Origin: Ctena decussata
Taxonomy: Eukaryota > Mollusca > Bivalvia > Lucinida > Lucinidae
Direction: 5' to 3'
NCBI GenBank assembly: GCA_963989385.1
Contig: OZ022506.1
Span: forward strand, 60,895,434 to 60,959,433
Length of the DNA: 64,000 nt
The notes under the pieces are model-generated. The model was not told the DNA's origin. It ran no database searches and saw only the letters and a list, made by a program, of their open reading frames with translations. Shown here piece after piece: positions 47,101 through 58,206 of the stretch (position 1 is its first letter; each line of letters opens with the position of its first letter). The position numbers and the translations under genes were made by a program.

Positions 47101-48565
47101 TCTCTAGGAGTCTCCATGTGCTTTAGTTGTAAATAGATAAATAAATAAATAAATAAATAAAATTCTAATCAGTTGTGTCAGCATAACTGCATATGAGTTT
47201 ATGCCTGTATAGTAAGCAAGTAAAGTCTTTATTTTACGAGGGTGACAACATTTAGCAATACAACTAATCTTCCATAGAACTTGGTTTTTTATTTTATCAC
47301 TTCAGGCAGTAAATTGCTGTTGTCTTTGCACACAGTCCTTTTCATTCAAGTGTATTATTCTCTGAAAATGAAGTTCATTATACTTGCTCATAATTATTAC
47401 TTTTATTGTTATAAATTATCATCATTATTAAAAAAAAAAAAAAAAAAAAAAATGAATGAAAGTTAAATCTGTTGTACTAACAGTGAAGACATTATTTGCT
47501 GTGTGCCTATTGTACAGACTTTACTTATTCAGGATTCCGTTTGGGGCTATAATGTGAGACTTGAATGGGTATGAATTTAGTCCTCAGTTTGAAAAGTAGA
47601 TCTTCTCTGTGTTTTCTATTCATTACTGGTGCACAGACAGATGTACATGTATTTATCAGCTGTACTTATTAGATATATAATTTACTTAGGAAGTTTATTA
47701 AAAGTTACAGAATTCAAATTATTAATGAATAATAGCTAGTTGATGTAAAACAATTTATGAGAAATTAGTTAAGAATTGTAAAATAAATAAAATGATTTTG
47801 TGTATTAGATGCTGCTGAAAATTCAGTCAATTTCTGAAAGAGGTAACAGTTGTATCTTTAGATTTTTACACACATACACATACACACAAAAAAAAGAAAA
47901 AAAAAAAAAAAAGAAGTGAAATCTCTGAATCTAAAGTTTTGTGAAAAATTTGCATAATGCAATCGTAACAGTTTACCTATTTTATATTTGTATGGGGAAT
48001 TTACCAGTATTGCCTGTGTTGGGAAGTTCTGTCAATGGTTTTCCACAAACGTGTTTTATAGTGTTGAAAATTTTTCTAATCCTAAGATAGGTCTATGTTC
48101 TTTAATTTTCCATTATGATGTTATTCTTTTAAATGAAAACATTTAGACAGTTGCAACTGTCAGTCTTTTGCAGAAAAAAAAAAGAAAAAAAGAAGGTCCA
48201 GAAGTGTTCCTGGATATATTGTTATCTTGTAGTATTATCCTGATTTTGAGATTTTTATAGGTTTTTTTTTTAGTATGTTTGTTAATTGAGATTTGTATGT
48301 TATGGGTGTAGAATTTTTAAAAGTGTATGCCAGCAGTTGTTCTGCTTTGTATAATGCAGATACAGATATACATGAATTATTATATATTTGATTCACCAGA
48401 TTTGAGTCATTTGGTTTACAAGTAAATATCACAAATAAATTTCCATTTTAACACTAATTTCTCCAGAAAGACTATCATTATCTGTTTTTGATGATTAATA
48501 CATTTACTGGCACATCAAAACTTTCTTCATGGTTTTATATGCCTAATGTTTTGTTGCCGTTAAAA
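44194..48565. other. Non-coding interior of the DIRS-like element
   Basis: About 4.4 kb of AT-rich DNA with many A or AAAT/TAAA tracts (45620-45690, 46985-47005, 47136-47162, 47430-47452, 47890-47912, 48173-48193). All frames are densely stopped. There is no tandem array and no match I can see to the rest of the window. It resembles intron or intergenic DNA more than a decayed reverse transcriptase. Confidence 0.6.
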
Positions 48566-48681
48566 ATGCTATCTCATACTTGTGAAAGCTGAAGGCTTTA
48601 TGAAAATAATGCACCCTCATCCAAGCTTTAGTGCAGGATGAAGGTCATTATTGGAATAAAGCCGGAGGCTGAGCAAGTATG
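48566..48681 (-). repeat. Internal complementary region of DIRS-like element
   Basis: Positions 48566-48607 are the reverse complement of the left end (44033-44074), and 48608-48681 of the right end (48921-48994). By eye the 116 bases match without a difference. The joint between 48607 and 48608 corresponds to the circle junction GTGCATT|ATTTTC. Confidence 0.9.
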
Positions 48682-48803
48682 CACCCACCCATAACACGGT
48701 TATTAAATATTAAGAACATATTATGTAATAACATTATTGATAGAATTATATTTCATTGAACCCTCCCAGTTATTTGCATGCAACAAAACATACATCTTTA
48801 AAA

Positions 48804-48928
48804 TATGACCTGTTATGGTGAATACCTGCTTTATATAGGTGTGGTCACATGGTCTTACCAGATTTACTCTCTTTGAAAGGGCGTTGCACAGTGAGCTACA
48901 CTGCCAAGGATATGCTATCTCATACTTG
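48804..48928 (-). repeat. Right inverted terminal repeat of DIRS-like element
   Basis: Inverted copy of 44058-44193, including the TATA box. It is followed by a 66-base right extension (48929-48994) with AGCCTCCGGCTTTATTCC and GCTTGGATGAGGGTGC, then the shared ATT. Confidence 0.85.
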
Positions 48929-49100
48929 CTCAGCCTCCGGCTTTATTCCAATAATGACCTTCATCCTGCACTAAAGCTTGGATGAGGGTGCATTTTCCAA
49001 TATGTAAGGGGTGTTTCTGAAAGTGTTTCTAATTTAAGGTGGTGATTTATGGTATATGTAAAAATCTGCATGAAACCATAAAAAAGTAATGTATCTCCCT

Positions 49101-50975
49101 AAACTTGACCTGTATTTTATGACGGATTTTGCCCAACATCGAACTTGACCTGTATTTTATGATTATATACCTGTGTATAAAATGTGAATTCAATACACCA
49201 ATGCTTTTAAAAGATATCGAACGGAAACCATTTCTTCATAAAAAATAAAGTTGAAAAAGGGCCATAACTCCCACAATAATCGACGGATTTTGCCCAACAT
49301 CAAACTTGACCTGTATTTTATGATTATATACCTGTGTATAAAATATGAATTCAATACACCAATGCTTTCAAAAGATATCGAACGGAAACCATTTTTACAT
49401 ACAAAATTTATAAAGTCGAAAAAGGGCCATAACTCCTACAATAATCGACGGAATTTGCCCAACATCGAACTTGACCTGTATTTTATGATTATATACCTGT
49501 GTATAAAATATGAATTCAATACACCAATGCTTTCAAAAGATATCGAACGGAAACCATTTCTTTATAGAAACAGAAGTCGAAAAAGGGCCATAACTCCTAC
49601 AATAATAGACAGATTTTACCCAACATCAAACTTGACCTGTATTTTATGATTATATAGCTGTGTATGAAATATGAATTCAATACACCAATGCTTTCAAAAG
49701 ATATTGAACGGAAACCATTTCCAACGTACGCACGCTACACTACGTACGCTACGTACGTACGGACAGGGGTGATACTATATGCCCCCCCTCCCCCCCACCA
49801 TTTTAAATGGCGGGGGCATAAAAAATAATACAGCATTGGACCTACAAGAATAAATATTTCACAGGACATTTTTATTCATCAAGGAGAACAATTGCGCCAA
49901 TTTATTTTGAAATCCATGCATAAATTAGAAGTAATATCGTGGACATGCTTAACAGTTTTATCATTTAACCTTCTAGTGTGACCTTGGACCTACCAGAATA
50001 AGTGCTTCACATGACACTTATAATCAAGGGGGACAACTGCCAAATTATTTTGAAATCCATCCGTAAATATAGAAGAAATGGTCTCGACAAGCTCTATTTA
50101 TGACCATTGTATCATTCCAAAAATGACCTTGACCTTCAACCTACCTGAACAAATGTTTCAAATAGCATGTTACTCATTAAGAAGGGGAACGACTGTGCCC
50201 AGTTATTTTGAAATCCATGCATAAATATAGCAGAAATACCCTGGACAAGCTCAATTTATGATTTATGCATTATATCATTTGACCTTCAAGTGTGACCTTG
50301 ACCTTGGACCTACCTGAACAAATATTTCAAATTGCACTTCTACGAATCAAGGAGAACAATTGTGCCCAATTATTTTGAAATCCAAACATAAGTGTAGAAG
50401 TTATGGCCCGGACAAGCTCAATTTATGACAATTTTATCATTTGACCTTCAAGTGTGACCTTGACCTTGGACCTACCTGACCAAATGTTTCAAATGGCACT
50501 TTTACTCATCAATGAGAACAATTGTGCCAAATTATTTTGAAATCCATCCATACTTTCGTACAGGTGAGCTAATAAAAATGACTGAGCTGCTTCCTTTGTA
50601 AATGTATCCATTAACCTAAAGGTACTGGATAATAATGTCAAAAGCTTATGATGTGGTCCCTAGGGCATCTTACCTAACTGTTGGTGAGATCTTAAAACCC
50701 AAGCTCACTGACACCCAGTAGACTCTTGTATCTCAATTATTGCAGGATAATAAGCCTCTGGCTTCCTGTCAGATCTTTTTGCTATTAAATTTGTACTATT
50801 TGTCTTCTGTTTGTAACTTTTATGAAATTGAAATAAAATATACTTAACTATACATGTATTAGGTACATTTTCCAATATGTAAGGGGTGTTTCTGAAAGTG
50901 TTTCTAATTTAAGGTGGTGATTTATGGTATATGTAAAAATCTGCATGAAACCATAAAAAAGTAATGTATCTCCCT
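49101..50975 (+). repeat. 2.04-kb macro-repeat, unit 3
   Basis: Same content as unit 2 but about 161 bp shorter, because one type II monomer is missing. Otherwise differences are scattered single bases. Confidence 0.9.
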
Positions 50976-53012
50976 AAACTTGACCTGTATTTTATGACGG
51001 ATTTTGCCGAACATCGAACTTGACCTGTATTTTATGATTATATACCTGTGTATAAAATGTGAATTCAATACACCAATGCTTTTAAAAGATATCGAACGGA
51101 AACCATTTCTTCATAAAAAATAAAGTTGAAAAAGGGCCATAACTCCCACAATAATCGACGGATTTTGCCCAACATCAAACTTGACCTGTATTTTATGATT
51201 ATATACCTGTGTATAAAATATGAATTCAATACACAAATGCTTTCAAAAGATATCGAACGGAAACCATTTTTACATACAAAATTTATAAAGTCGAAAAAGG
51301 GCCATAACTCCTACAATAATCGACGGAATTTGCCCAACATCGAACTTGACCTGTATTTTATGATTATATACCTGTGTATAAAATATGAATTCAATACACC
51401 AATGCTTTCAAAAGATATCGAACGGAAACCATTTCTTTATAGAAACAGAAGTTGAAAAAGGGCCATAACTCCAACAATAATTGACGGATTTTACCCAACA
51501 TCGAACTTGACCTGTATTTTATGATTATATAGCTGTGTATAAAATATGAATTCAATACACCAATGCTTTCAAAAGATATTGAACGGAAACCATTTTTTCA
51601 TAGAAACAGAAGTCGAAAAAGTGCCATAACTCCCACAATAATAGACAGATTTTACCCAACATCAAACTTGACCTGTATTTTATGATTATATAGCTGTGTA
51701 TGAAATATGAATTCAATACACCAATGCTTTCAAAAGATATTGAACGGAAACCATTTCCAACGTACGCACGCTACACTACGTACGCTACGTACGTACGGAC
51801 AGGGGTGATACTATATGCCCCCCCTCCCCCCCACCATTTTAAATGGCGGGGGCATAAAAAATAATACAGCATTGGACCTACAAGAATAAATATTTCACAG
51901 GACATTTTTATTCATCAAGGAGAACAATTGCGCCAATTTATTTTGAAATCCATGCATAAATTAGAAGTAATATCGTGGACATGCTTAACAGTTTTATCAT
52001 TTAACCTTCTAGTGTGACCTTGACCTTGGACCTACCAGAATAAATGCTTCACATGACACTTATAATCAAGGGGGAAAACTGCCAAATTATTTTGAAATCC
52101 ATCCGTAAATATAGAAGAAATGGTCTCGACAAGCTCTATTTATGACCATTGTATCATTCCAAAAATGACCTTGACCTTCAACCTACCTGAACAAATGTTT
52201 CAAATAGCATGTTACTCATTAAGAAGGGGAACGACTGTGCCCAGTTATTTTGAAATCCATGCATAAATATAGCAGAAATACCCTGGACAAGCTCAATTTA
52301 TGATTTATGCATTATATCATTTGACCTTCAAGTGTGACCTTGACCTTGGACCTACCTGAACAAATATTTCAAATTGCACTTCTACGAATCAAGGAGAACA
52401 ATTGTGCCCAATTATTTTGAAATCCAAACATAAGTGTAGAAGTTGTGGCCCGGACAAGCTCAATTTATGACAATTTTATCATTTGACCTTCAAGTGTGAC
52501 CTTGACCTTGGACCTACCTGACCAAATGTTTCAAATGGCACTTTTACTCATCAATGAGAACAATTGTGCCAAATTATTTTGAAATCCATCCATACTTTCG
52601 TACAGGTGAGCTAATAAAAATGACTGAGCTGCTTCCTTTGTAAATGTATCCATTAACCTAAAGGTACTGGATAATAATGTCAAAAGCTTATGATGTGGTC
52701 CCTCATCTAACCTAACTCTTGGTGAGATCTTAAACCCAAGCTCACTGACACCCAGTAGACTCTTGTATCTCAATTATTGCAGGATAATAAGCCTCTGGCT
52801 TCCTGTCAGATCTTTTTGCTATTAAATTTGTACTATTTGTCTTCTGTTTGTAACTTGTATGAAATTGAAATAAAATATACTTAACTATACATGTATTAGG
52901 TACATTTTCCAATAAGTAAGGGGTGTTTCTGAAAGTGTTTCTTATTTAAGGTGGTGATTTATGGTATATGTAAAAATCTGCATGAAACCATAAAAAAGTA
53001 ATGTATCTCCCT
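50976..53012 (+). repeat. 2.04-kb macro-repeat, unit 4
   Basis: Full-length unit (about 2037 bp) with the full set of monomers. It has TGACCTTGACCTTGGACC at 52015 where other units have a single CCTTGG, and a few small deletions near 52700. After ATGTATCTCCCT at 53012 the sequence leaves the repeat. Confidence 0.9.
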
Positions 53013-53036
53013 GAAAGTTATCAGACTTCTTATTTT

Positions 53037-53895
53037 TGTTGTTCTTTACAGTTTAGAATACAAAATAGATGTATATTGTACATGCTGCTTAAAAAAGTGA
53101 TTTTAAGATCAAAGGGTAATTTTCTGCGAATAAATCTGAAAAAATAATATCGTTATTGAAAATTTACGTAGTGCTGAAGGTGCATTATTGCATAAAAAAG
53201 AGCGTCCTAGCAATTATTTATTCCAACTCTTTCTCAAATTGTAACGTAGACCAGATGAAAACGGTGGCTGTTTCTCAAATTTCAACCAAGTACAAAGTAA
53301 CTGTACACTGGACGCATTTATTAAATATAGGGTAGGCAAGCATACCTATGTTAACACCTACAATATAAATAATACATTACAGACATGATCAGTGGTATGT
53401 AGATGAAATTGTTCAACCTTGTTAAAATAGTATCACCTGTCTCACCTGTGTGTTTTGACAAAAAAATTTGGACACAGACTGCATCTTTTTTCATCTGTTC
53501 AGCCTGATAATGTGTGAAAAAGTTTGAAAAAATATTTGCTAGGACGCTCTCCATTATGCAACAAGGTACTCTAAGCACTAAGTATATTTTCAATAATGAT
53601 ATTATTTTTTCAGATTTATTCGCAGAAAATTACCCTTTGATCTTCTCTTATAAAAACACTTTTTAACATAAACAAATGCTGCATTTTGGGATTCTAAATT
53701 ATGAGAAACAACATAAAGAAGGCATCTGCTAAGTTTTGGAAAGATCAGTGTTATTTTGAGTATTTTATGCAGATTTTTGTCTTTGTCCCAAATCAGTGAT
53801 TTAACATAAAGAAGGCATCTGCCAAGTTTTGGAAAGATCAGTGTTATTTTGAGTATTTTATGCAGATTTTTGTCTTTGTCCCAAATCAGTGATTA
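53037..53895. mobile_element. Foldback element with long imperfect inverted arms
   Basis: The arm 53037-53210 and the arm 53535-53715 are inverted copies: AGATCAAAGGGTAATTTTCTG and GAAAATTACCCTTTGATC, and AGCGTCCTAGCAA and TTGCTAGGACGCT. Weaker pairing continues inward. The right side contains a direct duplication of 93 bp (53710-53802 and 53803-53895). A related half copy lies at 2090-2560. No protein is encoded; the exact ends and target duplication are not resolved. Confidence 0.65.
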
Positions 53896-54147
53896 TCACC
53901 ACCTTAATTTGAATGATATCTTGTTATCAGTTTCCTACTTTTTTTCAGGAACTTCTGTATTTATTGCTCAAATGTTCATTTGCTGCTTGAATCTTATTTT
54001 ACAACAGTCCATTAAAACTGTTGTGGCAAGGCAATAAAACTGCCAACTATGTGAGCTGCGCAGTAGGGAGTTAACTTTGTCAATATGCTAGCTCATAAAC
54101 AGAACTACAATGCTGTCAAAACTAAAATCTCTTCTACTTGATTTCAC
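53896..54147. other. Low-copy DNA, no feature seen
   Basis: Spacer between the foldback element and the type VI array; nothing recognised. Confidence 0.45.
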
Positions 54148-54600
54148 AATAAAAGGCCATCGGCCAAGTGTCACCTGACATTTGAAATGTGTCACAAACT
54201 GCAGCCCTTTATTCTGTTTTAGAGTAATTGTATGGCCAAAAACAGGAAATAGGTGTATTACAGAACCTGGTAAGCAAATAATAATTGAAGCATAAGCAAA
54301 GACATATACCCAATAAAAGGCCATCGGCCAAGTGTCACCCGTCGTTTGAAATGCGTTACAAACTTCAGCCCTTTATTCTGTTTCAGAGTAAATATATGGC
54401 CAAAAACAGAAAATATATATATTACAGAACCTGGTTTACAAGCAAATGATAACTGAACATAAGCAAAGACATATACCCAATTACTGGGCCTCTTTATAAA
54501 ATACTTAAGTTCAGAACGGGGCATATCTGTGTAAAATCAGGTTACTGAAACTATAGGCCCTTACAAAATGACCAAAACCTCAAGACTGTATACCCAGTAA

Positions 54601-56281
54601 CAGAGATGGGGTCAATTACATTGGAAAGTAATTAATTACCATTACCATTACATTGCAGTATCAGCATTACCATTACCATTACCATTACACAGTTCTGGGA
54701 CAAGTAATTAATTAAATTACCATTACTTGGCAAATGTAATGCATTACCATTACTCATTACATTTTTCCATCACAACTTTTCACTTATAAAATAAGTGGAG
54801 GGAAAAATATATTAAACTTTTATTTGCCCCATTACAATAGATCATGCAGAGATGAAGAGTTGTGTTTCCTCTTCACATTTACCCCATAGAAGGAATTTGC
54901 ATATTACATGTAGTTTTTTTTTCATCAGGTTACAGTGGATTCCTAAGCGTTTGTTGTTTTTATTCTTTGAGACGGGTGGATGTGCTTGAACTTGTTTTTA
55001 AAGATTGATATTCATCTGTATGTTTCTCTTGGAAAAAAAAGTGAAAGTTTTGAATTTTACCTTACGGTACGGATATAGTCAATACACACTTTTTCTGTCA
55101 TCTTATGGTTCATTGACTGAGGGACAAAAAGGTGTGGTAATCCACTGACACTAATTAACAAAAGTTGAAAACACCTGACTGGTCCACAAAGATAAGGTCA
55201 TGGCTGGTTGCATGTTTTTCTCTTGATATCTAAGTAAAACAACAGACTGGACTCTGATATGAATGACAAAACACTGAATTTTTCTTTGATACCCGCCTGG
55301 TAAAAAAATTTAGGTAACAGTTTGACTTTGGAGGAATTATGTGTTTTTCACACTATTGTCTAAAAGTAGAATAAGATTACAGACTGTCGGATGTCATCTT
55401 ATACTGTCATTGTATATATCCTCACGGGCTTCATAGCCTATTGGAAGTTTGAATAAAATATGTTCTGTTCTGTTAATAAAAGTCATAAGATGGTCTTTGA
55501 ATATCAGATAGAGAAAGAATATTGTTGTAACATGTACATGAAAAAAGAATGAGGTTTTTCCTTCACATGATTGTGTTGTGAAGTTTGATGCCACTTTCAA
55601 GCTTTCTGATATATAGCTTTATTCACTCAGTGTTCAGAGGGAAGGGGGGATGCTTATTCTGTTGTTAGTATTTCTTTTGAATTACCTGATATTAAGTGAT
55701 CAAACTAATTTTTGTGCCAAAAGAAAATTTTGTTTACTGCAGAAATCAATGATTAGTCTATTTTTATGTTTTTATTATCAAAAATACCTGTTGACTAGTG
55801 GGACAGGATCATTATCACATTTGATATCCAGAAGCAACAAAAAATGTAGATAATAACCAGTGTATCATGCACCTGTAGAAAATTTATTAACAGCAGATAT
55901 CTTTGAGCAGTAAAATGCATTGCTATTATTTTCCATTGTTGTTGTTGTATTACTGTTAATAATATTATTATTTATTATTACAATTTTATTGTTGATTAAA
56001 TTAATATTCCTTTTTCACTATTACTGTATACTAATAACTTTAGTTGTTTTGGTCTTGAAAAGCAGCTGACAGTGATGCTGATGATCATAAACTACTACAA
56101 AGTAATGAAAATGTAATGCTAAAAAGCATTACATCATTACAGCATTTTTCTACGTGTAATTAATTAAATTACCATTACATGTAATGAAAAAATCCTTCAT
56201 TACTCATTACTTAGCATTACTTTGAAAAAAGTAATGCATTGTAATGCATTACCATTACTCATTACCATTACCCCATCTCTG
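54601..56281. mobile_element. hAT-type element, non-autonomous, 8-bp TSD
   Basis: The ends are CAGAGATGGGGT...and...ACCCCATCTCTG, with perfect 8-bp target duplications CCCAGTAA at 54593-54600 and 56282-56289. The CAG...CTG ends and 8-bp duplication define the hAT superfamily. Both subterminal regions consist of repeats of ATTACC / GGTAAT, probably transposase sites. The 1.7-kb interior is AT-rich with no transposase motif in any frame. Removing the element restores the type VI monomer. Confidence 0.9.
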
Positions 56282-57337
56282 CCCAGTAACAAAATAACAA
56301 GAGCCATAATCCTGCTAATGAATCTGATGAAAAATGAACAATGCATTTATGAAAATTCAGCCCATTAATATGAATAGTTCTGGAGTTAGCCCTTTACCTT
56401 TAAGTGAATGTCTACTATCTATGAAAGGGGGAATAACTCTGTCACTTATAATTTAGCACATCCTAACAATACATGTAATCAGAATAATCAATTTACCAAA
56501 TGCTAATAGCATACCAAATTTCAGCTCTCTCGGTCAAACGATTCAAAAGTTGGAAAAATGCCAAAAACGACAAAGGGCCATAACTTTGTAAAAAATAGGA
56601 CAACTGAAATTCCAAAATCACATGCACATCTTCAGATCATGATGAAACAATCTGCACAATTTCAAGTAAATCTGATACAAGATGTTGCAGGAGTTGCGGG
56701 GACAAGGTCTAAGTCAGCAAGGGCCGTAACTCGATTAAAAATGGCCGAAACAAAAATAAAAAACCACATGCACATCTTCATATCGTAAGAATACAATCTG
56801 TAAAATTTCAAATCAATCTCATGAAAGATGTAGGAGGAGCTGCGGGGACATGATTTCGGAAGGTCTGAGTCAGCAAGGGCTGTAACTCCATCAAAAATAA
56901 CCGAAACAAAAATCGAATGCCACATGCACATCTTCATATCATAAGAATACAATCTGTAAAATTTAAAATCAATCCGATGAAAGATCTAGGAGGAGTTGCG
57001 GGGACAAGATTTCGGATGGACGGAAGGATGGACGGATGCACACACAGATGGACGAGGGTCATTTCTATAGTCCCCCTCTGCCTATGTCGGGTGCAATTAC
57101 TGGACCTCTATGAGGTTATTGAATACTTAAGTTCAGAACTGGGCATATATGTGTAAAATCAGGTAACTGAAACTTTAGGCCCTTACAGAATGCCCAAAAC
57201 ATCAAGACTGTATACCCAAAATACAAGGGCCATAATCCTCCTAATATAAATCTGATGAAAAATGAACAATGCATTTATGAAAATTCAGCCCAATAATATG
57301 AATAGTTGTTGAGTTTATCCCTTTACCTTTAAGTAAA

Positions 57338-58206
57338 GGAAGTGTCTCCTGCCAGCCAGCTGGCAGGAGACTTTTTGGTCTCCTGCCAGCTGGGTGGCAC
57401 TAGACCTAAAAGTCTCCTGCCAGCCGGCTACTGGAATACTGATGAGAAAATTCCTTTTTTCATGGCATTATGATGAATAGCTATATTTTATTGTATTTAA
57501 CATTTAGTTAACTTATTGAACATTTTATTAACTTAAATTTTCATTTTGGTTGGTCTGGCTTTCAGTATGTAAAATTAGAACATTAATCCATTTTTGTTTT
57601 GACATTAAACAATCTTGAAATTAGCAGGAGACCCTCATACATTATCATTTGTTTAACATTAAACTGCTTAATTTTCTTTTCTATGAATTTGGTCTTGTAT
57701 ACAGATAGGTTTGAAAAGCCCCCTTTGATCTTAAAGTTTCAATATGCACTAAGTTTTACACAAATTTACTAGCTTTCTCACAAGCTGTTCCCTATAGTTG
57801 CATTTTTGCAGTTCAGTCAGGCAAATTTATCAACTAATTCTTTCTACCAGGCAAAATATGTAACAGTTTCAATATGAAACTACCATTATCATAAAGGCAA
57901 TTATGCAAGCAGAATAAGCATATAAAATTTCAGTGAAAATTGTTAAGTAGTAGTTTGAGTTAGTTCCCTTGCAAAGTATAATTTGAGTTACTTCCCTTGT
58001 AAATTCTATTTTTAGAATGTCGGCTTATTTATACTTTTTGCTTATTTGTTTATTTGTTTGCATATATTATGTTAATGTAATTATACTATTGATGTCACAT
58101 CAACTTTAAAAGATATATTTAGATATACTCAAGAATACTGTGAAATGTGATGTCCCTTTATTTATTTTATTAGCATTTCAATAGCCGGCTGGTAGGAGAC
58201 CTCGCC
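57338..58206. mobile_element. Mutator-like non-autonomous element, 9-bp TSD
   Basis: Direct repeats TTAAGTAAA at 57329-57337 and 58207-58215 flank the insertion. The left end has GTCTCCTGCCAGC in both directions, forming a 28-bp palindrome (12-bp arms around CCAG), and further copies to about 57430. The right end is CCGGCTGGTAGGAGACC, an inverted match to one left copy. A 9-bp duplication suggests the Mutator superfamily, though the ends are short and unequal. No transposase is visible. Confidence 0.65.

Larger units (their letters stand above)
44033..48994 (+). mobile_element. DIRS-like element, non-coding
   Basis: The element is 4962 bp. It has an inverted terminal repeat (44058-44193 against 48804-48928), a left-only extension (44033-44057), a right-only extension (48929-48994), and an internal complementary region at 48566-48681. 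The last is the exact reverse complement of the right end (48921-48994) joined to the left end (44033-44074). DIRS retrotransposons have this layout and order, with the internal region next to the right repeat; they replicate through a circle and integrate by a tyrosine recombinase without target duplication. No reverse transcriptase, RNase H, methyltransferase or recombinase is seen: the interior has no open frame above about 66 codons. It must be non-autonomous or carry non-coding cargo. Its perfect internal match suggests recent movement. Confidence 0.8.

Noticed and set aside
44033..48994. LTR retrotransposon or Polinton/Maverick reading
   Set aside because: The terminal repeats are inverted, not direct; there is no target duplication, no polymerase or integrase, and the internal region complementary to the joined ends fits DIRS only.
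49251..49649. Open frames of 109-132 codons over the type II monomers, repeated at 42253 and 51126
   Set aside because: They follow the 161-bp tandem monomer and repeat the same peptide in each macro-repeat unit; there is no start context or domain. Monomer lengths not divisible by three break them as soon as a monomer is added.
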